A DNA stretch of 64,000 nucleotides from Ciona intestinalis (Eukaryota; Chordata; Ascidiacea; Phlebobranchia; Cionidae): NCBI RefSeq assembly GCF_000224145.3, contig NC_020172.2:5659350-5723349 (forward strand), given 5' to 3'. The position numbers and the translations under genes were made by a program. The first letter of the stretch is position 1. Each line of letters starts with the position of its first letter. This document shows positions 25,411 through 36,100 of this stretch, one piece after another. Below the pieces are notes generated by a model. It was not told the origin of the DNA. It ran no database searches and saw only the letters and a program-made list of their open reading frames with translations.

Positions 25411-26493
25411 TTAATCATCAAATAAATGCGATAACCGATCGCGATAATTCGTATCTTCAGTCGATAATTCGTGAACAATCATTTCATATCTTGTTTTATT
25501 CAACTCAATTTGATCTGGTGTCCAATTCAACCAATGATGTTTACTCACTATACGAGGCACTACATAGGCATTGAACAAATGTGGTCGAAAATTCATCTCG
25601 CATGTCGACATCAAGAACCCACAAGGCAACCCAATAACTGCAGCTCCAAGCAGTCCTGATAACAACATCCCTACAGGTCCTTTCATTACATTATAAGCAG
25701 CAAACGGTATACCAGCTCCTAGTAGATAGTGACTTATAGAATCTTGTTTCCGATAAATACACATCGTTTGCGATATCATGATCAAAGATCCGGCGAGAAA
25801 TCCAGCTCTCCAACCCCACCTAAAGGAATATCTGCTCATGCCACGAAAGAACGCATGGTGTCTCGCACGTAACGCTTCAATCCTGGAATTATAAAACTGT
25901 GATTTATTCCCTCTGTCATGGTCCTTTACAAACTGCTTGCCATGCTCATAAGCCAACCCTGTACCAATCATCATAGCACTTATAATGGTTCCCCCTTGTA
26001 AAACACTGAGGTTAAATTTATGAACAAGTTCTTTAGACTTGTAATCCGGGGCAAAGCGTTTCGGAAAAAATGCGATTTTTATTCGGTCCCAACCACTAAG
26101 TTTCTCTGCTCCCACTGGCATACTGAGCAGTAGATTAACTTTGGGATATTCTTTCCAACCAAGCTCTTTTACACTTTCAGTTGGTTTCCATTTCAGAAAA
26201 TATTCTTCTTTTGGCAGTTTAATGTCGCTAGAAATTCCAAAAAAATCATGGATTCGCCTAAATTTTATTCTACTCGCGTAATTTAAACGCTCGCGCGTCA
26301 CGAACTTAAAAAAGTATTTTCTTTCTACATTTTGGGCTTTAATTTCTTGATTCAATATTTTTTTCAATTCCAAATTCCCACCAGCTCTGACGTCAAAACA
26401 TATTCTCCTCAAACGGAAAAGTTGGTCGTCAGTAAAATCGTCGACGTTAAAACGATAATTTCTTAAACAATCGCAGTCCTTGATTTTATACAT
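25411..26493 (-). CDS. TIMMDC1: TIMMDC1, mitochondrial complex I assembly factor, intronless
   Basis: TIMMDC1 is a Tim17/22/23-like inner-membrane protein of the complex that assembles the complex I membrane arm (family knowledge). The 360-residue product has a hydrophilic N-terminal half. The conserved core follows, including RIEALRARHHAFFRGMSRY, RWGWRAGF, DSISHYLLGAG, GPVGMLLSGLLGAAVIGLP and a final hydrophilic tail. The RHHAFFRG...RYSFRWGWR signature and four hydrophobic segments match the family. I start at the first ATG (26491-26493); upstream in frame are only a TTG and then a stop. At 360 residues it is longer than human (about 285), mostly at the N-terminus. It is a single exon amid intron-rich neighbours. 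Confidence 0.92.
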   Translation of the reverse strand: MYKIKDCDCLRNYRFNVDDFTDDQLFRLRRICFDVRAGGNLELKKILNQEIKAQNVERKYFFKFVTRERLNYASRIKFRRIHDFFGISSDIKLPKEEYFLKWKPTESVKELGWKEYPKVNLLLSMPVGAEKLSGWDRIKIAFFPKRFAPDYKSKELVHKFNLSVLQGGTIISAMMIGTGLAYEHGKQFVKDHDRGNKSQFYNSRIEALRARHHAFFRGMSRYSFRWGWRAGFLAGSLIMISQTMCIYRKQDSISHYLLGAGIPFAAYNVMKGPVGMLLSGLLGAAVIGLPCGFLMSTCEMNFRPHLFNAYVVPRIVSKHHWLNWTPDQIELNKTRYEMIVHELSTEDTNYRDRLSHLFDD

Positions 26494-27173
26494 TTGATGT
26501 GACAATTAGAACACCCTATTACTGTCCCATATCGCTAAAGAATACCAAGGTAGGTAAAGTAAACACAAATTCTGTTTATTACTGAAGTTACAAAACATTT
26601 TTTACTCCAAAATTACTTAATTTATAACAAATAAAACATAAATTATATTCAGATTTTTAAATTTTGTGTTCTTTTTGTGGTAATTCCCCTAGTTCGTTCC
26701 CACGTGACTTTTAACACAGAAAAGATATTTAATATTTTTGCGGGTAGTATTTAAGAATGCAAATATTTTTAACCCGAAATTATGTAGGCTATGCACATTT
26801 TTTCAAGGTTTAAATCAAACAGAATAGCAACCATTTTAAAGTTAATTCATATACTTTTAAGCGACCCCCTGAAGTCAGTAGTCGGCTCGCAACTTTTACA
26901 CACACACAACACACCTCGATATCCCTTCTTCTTAACTTTCAATAACAGAGAGCTGAGCGCTGCGAAATATACAAATATACAAGTGTTGGGCCAAGTTAGT
27001 AACGTTTTGTGTTTCATTCTACCGTATATGTATCGTTGTTCCGCGAGTTTAGCAATTAGTATTAGGTAAGCAGGCAGTTTCTAACATTATACTATAACTT
27101 ATGCGTTGGTATTCAAATTACTAATTGCGAAGAATAGGTTGGTACATTTGTACATATTATTTTAACTAAACAG
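26494..27173. promoter_or_regulatory. Bidirectional spacer between TIMMDC1 and SORBS, with SORBS 5' UTR exon
   Basis: The two genes diverge from this 0.7-kb interval. A CACGTGAC E-box lies at 26701-26708, the type bound by USF/MITF/TFE factors. A likely non-coding first SORBS exon ends at the donor tattag/gtaagc (27065/27066) and joins the acceptor cag at 27171-27173. On the minus strand a ttctttag acceptor-like site lies about 45 nt upstream of the TIMMDC1 ATG and could be a trans-splice site. No coding exon is convincing here. Confidence 0.5.
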
Positions 27174-30100
27174 CTGCAATGCAAGCTGTTGTGAGACGAC
27201 AACAGGGCCCACAAGCGGAGAGAGCTGCAAGAAAAGATCTTCATTCACTACATGAACATCTATCTGACTGGGGAAGTGCTCTTGCATCCCAAGAAGAGAA
27301 AGAGGAAGAAAAAATATCAAGCATCCATGAAAATATTATATCGTTATCCCAACAGTGGAGACCTCTCTCTCAAAGCTTTCAAGAATACGAAGCTAAAAAA
27401 GAAGAAGATTCATCTGTTCACGAAATAATCAAAGTTTGTTCACAAAAATATCGCCCACTTTCTGCATCTTTTCAACAATGGCAAAAATCTCCGATCCAAA
27501 AAGTGGACAAGGCTCTTCCCAAAGATGTTGGAAGCTTAAGTTTGGCGCTCAATGATTGTGACGACCCGTTTTCGGCAACTTTGGATGATATTTTAGAATG
27601 TGAAGAGGATCATATAGAGTCCTCCAGTGAGTTAAAGGAAGATCAACCCAAAAATCTACACCAGAAATCAAGATCTGAAGATCTACAATCAAGATCTGAG
27701 GACCAAACTCCAAAATCTGGATCTAGAGTAAAGTTTTCACTTGAGAGGAGTGAAAATGTTTTTGAGGAACAAGAATTGGAAGAGATTAAAGAAGAAGCCG
27801 ACAGCTTTGTTGATAATGATGTCTCAGATGATCATGTACAAAGAAAACTTGTATTTGATGATTCGGATACATCTATGCTTGTTAATGCTTCAAGTTTAAT
27901 TGAAGAAGTGGAAACAATTGAAGAGAAATATCCAGCTGTTACGGAAATTCCAGTTGCGCTTGACACGGCATATAAGGGTGATGGAAATACCATTGGTGAC
28001 GCTTCACTAGCTGTCAATAAAATTTTTTCTAAGGCTGGGGAAAGTGAAAAGGTGGCTGAAATCAAAACAACAGAACCAGAGGTAATTATTGGGGAAGAAA
28101 AGTTTGACCGAAATGAAGTGAATGTTGCTCTGCCATCTGTGGTAGAATATGGGAAAAAACAAATTATTGTGCAAGAAAATACAAATGAATTTGTGAGCAC
28201 TTCTAGCTCAGTGATATCTACTAACCATGTAAGCATTGGAAGAAATGGGAATGGTAGAGAAATGGAAGAAGTCCAGTTGGTTGGTGAAAGGTCGTTGCAA
28301 AAGGAGGAGTTTGTTTATTATGAAAACCAGAGTTACGTTGAAGTTGAAATGAAAGATAACTTGGTTGTAGTGGCAGATGTTAAAACTAATGCTGGGGTGG
28401 AAGAGGGTCATGCAGTGTCTGTTGTAACCAATGTATATGGGAGGAAAGAAGAAAGATCAGGGGATGAGGGAATGCAGGTGTATGTGAAGAATGCACAAGA
28501 GAAGATTGTTGTGGCGGAGGGACTTACTGCGAATGAGGGAATACAAGACCAAGAAGCGAATTTGGAGATGGAACAGACGAATGCAGAGAAAGTGGTGAAT
28601 GTGGAAATACAGGAGCGTGAGACGAATGTGGTTGATGTTAACCGGATGAATGAACGAAGAGCATCGGAGCAAGTTGTGAAGAGCATTATTTGGGAAGATG
28701 TGATGTCATCTGTGATGGGAGGAGTTAGGAAATCCGAAACCTCATCTTCGTCCTCCTCTTCTTCTTCCGATGATGATTTATCGGAAACCAAGTCTCCAGA
28801 TGACGATTGCTCTTCATCAGCATCTAGTGGAAGCTTTCCTCTTCCACCTCCGTCATTGTTTCCTCCAAAAAGTCCGAAAGAACACGATATTTATAACTTT
28901 AATATGGGAACAGATGATTCTGGCGACAATGAGGAGTTCCCACCACCTCCTAATGCTCCCACTCTTTCTCCCACTTTTCCTCCTCCTCCTCCCCCAACTC
29001 CAGCAGTGGTAACAAATGAGAAATTTCCAAAACTCGATGTTGAAGTTCTGAGAGTCGGAAAAGACTTAATTCATGTTGAAAGTTACGAACCTAAGGTACA
29101 CACACATGTAGAAACATTACCAGCTAATATTGAAGTTGTAACTCTTGGTAGAGATATATTGCATCTAGAAGTGTTAGATGAAGAAAAAGCCAAAGTAATT
29201 GGAAAACATAGCGTAGAAACTGTATGTGAAGAAGTTGTTACGATCCCAGAGGGTGTTGATTCCAAAGAAATGCCAAGTAATGAAGAGGGAACAAAAATGG
29301 AAGAAGTTTTTGAAGAAAACAAATATTTGATGAAAACATCTGAAGTTGTTTTGGGTTCAGCTGAAAATTTGAGTCAAACGGAAGAAAATGTCCAAGAAAT
29401 TTGTGAAGGTGGAAATGTTTCTGTTTTAGCAGAAGTTTTAGATAATATGGATTCAAATGTTAAGCAAGAGAAAGGATCTGTTATTGGTGAAGTTCATGTT
29501 ACAGGTGGTAGCTTTGTAGGTATGGGTCATGTCCTTGCTGGTGGAGATGGTCAAAAAGATGTTTTTCATGTAGAAGCTACAAGTGATGATCAAGATTATG
29601 GTTTTGCTGATAAACATAAACATGTTGTATCTATTGAAACAACTACAAGTGATAAACATGAGAGCATCAGATGCAATGTTAGTGAAAAAACAGCTAAAGA
29701 AGGATCTGATGATAGTGATGACCATAAAAGTGGTGTTGTTACAGTTGGAAAAGACGACGCCAAAAAAGAAGGTTTTAAGGTTGATGATGTTGCTGTCACT
29801 ACTGGTTTCGACAATAATGATGGTGTTGTATCTATTAAAGAGATGAAAACAGATGAAAGCCATGAGCAAGTAAGTAACAAACATCCAAGTGATGAAACAA
29901 ATAAAGAAGAAGGTTTTAAAGTTGGTGTTGATGCTGTTGTCACTGGTTATGGGTTTGATGATCAGATTGTGTCTGTTGGAGAAGGTGCAGGTCGTGGAGG
30001 TTTCAATGATAAAACAACTAGAACATCTCACAAAGTGGATAGGGATTCTCATTGTAAGGTTGTAAGTTATGGTCATAGGAGTCATAAATTCTTTCTTGCT

Positions 30101-33100
30101 GATAGTTCTAGCAATAGTGGTTTATTGGATGATAGTGTTGATGGAGTCTCTTTGTATGCTGTAAATGATGCTGAAAAAACAGATCCCGATGTTGAAGTCT
30201 GTGATGATGTTGCAACTAAAGAAGTTGTTGATACGAATCATAAAGATCCAGTTGGTATCTCTGGTGGCGGAAAGCAGAATTACAGAGATGTTGTGGGGGG
30301 CAACGAAAATTTTCGTATGGAAATAGTACAGGGGGCAAGTAAGGAAAATATAGAAACAACAAAAACCGAACATGTTAGCGCAATAAAAATCGAAGAAATC
30401 ACTGTTTCTGATGAATTTAAATCCAAAGCATCTTCATTTACATCAGAAGAGAAAACCAGTTTTATATCTGTTGCAACTACATTAGCTTCCAAAATTGAAC
30501 CAAAACCTATTAATAGCTTTCCACCAAAAGTGAGCATTAAGAAAACGCCGAAAGTTAAAAGTGTTTTCTCTGCTTTCGAGAAGATTAAAGTTACAGATGA
30601 CTCTAGCTCTGAGGATGACGTACCAAAGCTTGCAAGCCACAGTAAGTTCTTGTTTNNNCAGAAAAGATCAATGTTTGAATCATCACCCCAACAATCTGCT
30701 CCCAAAACAACAAAACCTTTCTTTAAACCAGGAAAACTAAAGTTCAAAACTGAGCAAAATGTCAAAGTTTTTGAAACTACAGAAACCTTACCTACAAAGT
30801 CACTTTCGAAAACTACAGAAACCTCACCTGTAAAGAAACAAGTAAAATTCCAGCGCAATGTTGGAAAACTAAGCGACAAAAAGTCAGATTCAGGTATTGA
30901 GACACGCGATACCTTATCAGATCGAAGTGTTAAGCCTCCAGAGGACAAAGCTGCTTCTATTGAGAAAACTGAACCCAAGATACCACCTAAACCTGTACAA
31001 AATAAGCCCCTTCCACCCACCAAACCCACTAGCCCCAAATCTGGGGTTAATTTATTTACAGCTAGGCCGTTTACTTCACCAACCTTTGGGTCTTCCCCAA
31101 CCCACCCCCACCCCATTTCCCCCCCTGCCCCAAAATCTGTAAAACCGTTTATTTCTCCGANNNNNNNNNNNNNNNNNNNNNNNNNNNNNNNNNNNNNNNN
31201 NNNNNNNNNNGATCCCACCCTTACCAGATGTACAGGATGAAGAAATGGATAATATGGATGAAGGTATCAGTTAGTTTGGTGCCGTGGTGTGGAATTAATT
31301 CAAATTCTCCGCAATCTTGTTCAATTATTATCTGGCAATAATTCGTATAATCATTGCTGCAATCTAGCAAGATATAGCTGCGTTGTCAGTTGTATTGTAG
31401 GCACCAAACTTGTGTAAATGCAGGGGAGGCAGGGATAGTTTAACACACAATGTTATTAGACTGATTTTGCATCGTTGATACCAATGTTACTGATTAATGC
31501 AGTGCAGAAAATTCCCGGGTTGTTCTGCCCACCCTGCCACCCCAGGTTTGGCGCCTATAATTAGTGGTAGGAGTGATTATGTTTAGTGATCTGTAGTGTA
31601 GATATGTGTCAGCAATTATATGTAGATGTACAACATGAAGCAAATTGTTATATTACCAATAATGGTATTCCCATTGCAAATATATTCATGTTTGTTTACA
31701 GTAATGCTACTTCTACTTGATATTAATAATGTTGCAAAACTAAAAGCTTATTTTCCCATATTTTGTAGATGTAGTTCTATGTTTCAGTTTTGCAATGTTC
31801 GTATTTGACATAGAATCTGTATCTCGATTGTTTTCCATTGTTTGTGTAACAGTTGTTGATTGTTGTTTACTTTAACAGCTGTGACATCACAATGTCAATT
31901 GAGCAACTGCGAAATTTCACTTTAGAGAGGTCATTAAGTTTAGTTGACTTTTGGATTAAGTTTAGTTCCCACGAGAATGTATCTTTGTTTACAGCTAGCT
32001 AGGAGGTGTGTAGCTTGAGGAGAAACAATGTTTTACGTTGGTGTTTTTTAACTTATCTTATTGTTTAAAACAACACACTTTTGTGTTTGAAATATGTTGT
32101 ATTTAATATTTTTATTTGAAAAAGCATTTTTAAGCTTCTATAGATTAAGTGTTTAGCTTAAGCAGAAACAATGTTATAGTTTTGTTTTATAGTGTTTAAA
32201 TAAAGTGTATGACATATTTTTTATTTAAAGAGTATTTTTAGACAGATGTGTCATAGTATCATGTATTAAAACTGACCACAAAATCTATGTTTTATGAACC
32301 CGAGCATTACCTGCATTTATCAGTTAATTGTGATCTCTTGGTTTTGTATCTTAGTTTGACGTAGAAAGTGTCAACCCCATGATTGAGTTGTAAAGTTATC
32401 AGCTCGTAACAAGCAGGCATTGCCAAATAAGACCCTGCTTAAAATGACAGAGGTATTTCAGCTATTCGTAATCCAAGTAGATTATGGTGGCCACTAGACC
32501 AGAGTTAACTTACAAAAGGACAGTGCCTGGTCTTTTGTATAGAAATATTTGATGCAATTTTTTCGTAAACTTGGATTTAATGTTGTTTTTATTTGAATTT
32601 GTTTGTAATTGTAAACAATATTAATTTTTTGAATAATGGCAAACTTTGGCTTAAATCTTATTTTCTGTAGCATGTCATGTCACAAGATCTCACCCATATA
32701 GAATAGGATAAAATTTTAAGCTTTACTGATAGGTCCGTTTTAACTGTTGGACTGTGTGAAAATAAATGGGTGTTTCATGTGTCTAATTATTCCTTATATT
32801 GACAGGCATTAAGTTATTGTATTGCAGATATGCAGACACTTGCTTGCACAGAAGTCATTATAAAACTTAATAGTTCAGCCATTGGTTTACCTTCATGTGT
32901 TTAAATTAGCTAGAATTAATTATTAATAGTGTGGTGTAAGGACTTTGCTGCTGGTAACCTTAAGCTATTAACTTTGGCATTAAACCTATTGGGTAAAGTA
33001 CATAACACAATGAATCATTGTGTTATAACGTTAGTTATAAAACTTTCTACTTACGCAGGGTTTTTTTAATACATGCAGACTTCTTGTAAAGGTGGCTGTA

Positions 33101-36100
33101 CTCAGTATCCGGCATGCGAATTCGCTTGCAAATCGCATGCAACGCATTACCGAGTTCCGCATGCGGCAGCGAAATCCGGACAAAACGAACGAATTCTGGA
33201 TACTGTGTACAGCCACCTTAACACTTACTCAATAACTAGAGTGTAATGCAAAATTTTGTACTTTTACCATCGTTTAATAAGCTGTTTTAAAAACTGGAAA
33301 CAAACAACATACCTTAAAATTCACCCAAAGTTTATGTCAAATGCCATGGCAACCATGGACATATTATCTGGCATTTGACAAATACCATAGTAAAGTTCAT
33401 GTGCTTATCTTATCACCCACTGCCAGCAATTTCAACTAAGTGGATGGGTTAAAACATATTATGTAGCTTCTTATGTAACAAGCACATACAATTTTGCATT
33501 GGAAAGCTATAATGCATATTTAGGCCAAGATAAGGTGATATAACTTTAAGCATAGCCTATTATTCTGTATCCCATGCTTTATTATACATGTTTAAAGTAG
33601 TTGTTATAGAAAGCAATGTAGCTATTAGCATACCAGACATAACTGCAGAGATACAGACAGATCATGTTATCTTGTATCAGATTTTTCTATTATGAAAATG
33701 TATATATATTGAATACGTTGAGAAATATATACACTTTTACAATAACTTATTGCTTAGCATATAGGAATTTTTCTTTGTACATATATGGTTTTTTATACAC
33801 CTTGTGCCATTTTACAAGTCACCCCGTACAGAACTTTGAGTGATTGTTTTTTTTCTGACAACTGGGTTGGAGCAATTGCTGTAAACTGCCTTGCCAGAGT
33901 TTTAAGTGTCTCGGTTGCAGAAATGTCTGTTTAAAAGTTCCTCTTGCACAAATATGGCTTCTCATCCTGTTCAAAGTTTGTGGTATTTTCATCCTTCAAT
34001 TAAAGGTCAGATGGGTTGAAGTTCCCCTTGTGGCAACATAGAATGGTGTTACCAAACTCAAGAGGGATTAGTCTTCTTCAAATTATTGATTTATTTTCTA
34101 TAAACTTTGTATAAATAACAGATAGGTTTACACTAACAAGTAATAAAGCAATAAAAAACTAATTATAGCCGACTGCACGAAAATTTATGAGTTACAAGTA
34201 TGTCCTTACTTTATTAATGTTTAAATAAGGAATTAAAGGTTAAATAATATTAACCATTGTAACAGACAAAATTTTAGGCACTTGAATTTGATTGTAATGA
34301 GTGAAGTATCATTAATTAGCAATTAAACTTTGTTGTTTTTATATTGAACGGAAATCATCTGTGTACTTGACTACGTTATGAGTATGTAACATCTGCACAC
34401 ACATTACTAATTAATAGCATTTGTACATACGATGTGTACAGTAGCATTGTGCATACTTTAATGCTACAGCTTAGTTGTGTATTATTATGTAAAGAGGGTA
34501 TAATGTTCTATTGCTACCAGGCAAGATATAATTACCAAGAACTAATCCCCGGCTAATACCGTTATAGTTAAGCCTGACGTCTTGGGCTGGCAGATGGTTT
34601 TAATAAAACTGCGTATTTTTTACCAGAAGGTCGGTTCTTGGACAGAGAGTTTGTGGTTAAGGGGAAATAATTAGATATCAAAATGCATTTCCCAGTGTAT
34701 AGACGTTATTACTTTGTAAAATTACAGGCGTTTTATCGGTTTATATTAATAGACGTTAATCAGTTGATATCAGTAGCCAGGAGGGTATTACGCGCGGTAT
34801 TTATTGGTTAATATGTTACAGATGTTTGTTCTCACGCCTAAAACAGTCAATTTCGCTTAGAAAATGATCTTTAAAACCAATAAATGTTTAATAACGTGTT
34901 ATTTGTTTGAATATTTGCGCGCCAAATTCATATCATGCAATTAACAATAGCACTTTGTTTGTTAACAAAGCAACACATTTCGTTTTATGACATAACACAG
35001 AACGATTAGTTCACGTAAAATGGGGATTGTGATGTCACTTTACCAGCAAATTCACAATGACATTCATGTCCTTTAAATTACCACGAACACGGCGAACTTT
35101 TACGCAAATCGCAGTCAATTCTATTGAATACGTTTGTTTAAGAGCTAAATTAGATACACGGGGTTTTACATTAGCAGCGTTAATAAAGCGTCGCTTCGGT
35201 ATTATAAATTCAAAGGCTTACAGTTCACAACCTAGCATAGCATTGGCCGATTGACATAACAGAATTTTTAGATAGGGATATTTCTACACGAAACGGACAG
35301 TATGTATGTTGTTGTTTTTTATCTGAATGTTGGGTAATACAGTCGCGTTTTTAATTGATGCTCATGCTCTTATAATTAATCCATAACTTATTTTAACGAC
35401 TGTCGTTTTGCTATCTTGGTGTGTTCTTCGTTAATTTCGTAAATTATTTTATGCTCGGAAAATTAGCATTATTTTTATTATGTTATTTCAATTTTGGTTG
35501 TGTGTGTGTTGGCTATAATACGGCCTGGTATTCAGTGTCAAGCTCATTTGTTGTTTCAGGCTTAAAAAACACGAGTGAAAATAAAATAAGAGTTATAGTA
35601 AAAACAACAAGTTTTATTGAATGTTGTTGCGTGTGGTTCCTACACAAGATAAGATTTGGACGCATAGCATCTGTGGTTTTACTAGTTGCTACCCGCAAAT
35701 TTATAATCGGCGAAATTATATCTTTCTTCTGCTAGGGAACTGAGGGTTTCAGGGGAGTGCCTAGCAAAGTCCGTTTAGACTCTGGTGCCAAGAATTTGGC
35801 ATTTAGGTATTGTCTGTTTACTGTCGGTTTAAAAGTTGCTGCTTTAAACCGCCGTTTCATCATACCAGTATAATTCTGGGATGAACCTAATAGATGTAAA
35901 ACCGCTAAATCTATGCGTGAATAATAAAACGTGAATCCAAATAATTTGGGTTGTTTGGTTTGGAACAACATGCGATTTTCCATACCTATGCAATAACAAA
36001 GAATATTTTAATGGAAATAACAATGAAAGAAACCCGTATTAACGGTAAACCGAGTCGTTGCAACATGATAGGAATAAATAATTAACATATAATGTAGCGG

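Noticed and set aside
26503..26505. A TIMMDC1 start four codons upstream of 26493
   Set aside because: That codon is TTG. The first ATG is at 26491-26493.
26791..27069. A 92-codon frame upstream of the giant exon as the SORBS N-terminus
   Set aside because: It ends at the likely 5' UTR donor with a stop just after, and reading it into 27174 is not needed because that exon has its own early ATG.
30280..31218. A 312-codon open frame on the minus strand under the giant exon, with others at 29453-30085 and 28408-28791
   Set aside because: They are antisense shadows of a long open, biased exon. They have no splice or family support, and they follow the sense codon pattern in reverse.
35732..35983. 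An 83-codon ATG-started minus-strand frame in the SORBS intron
   Set aside because: Its composition is plausible for protein, but one such frame is expected by chance in 64 kb. I see no family match, splice partner or polyadenylation signal.
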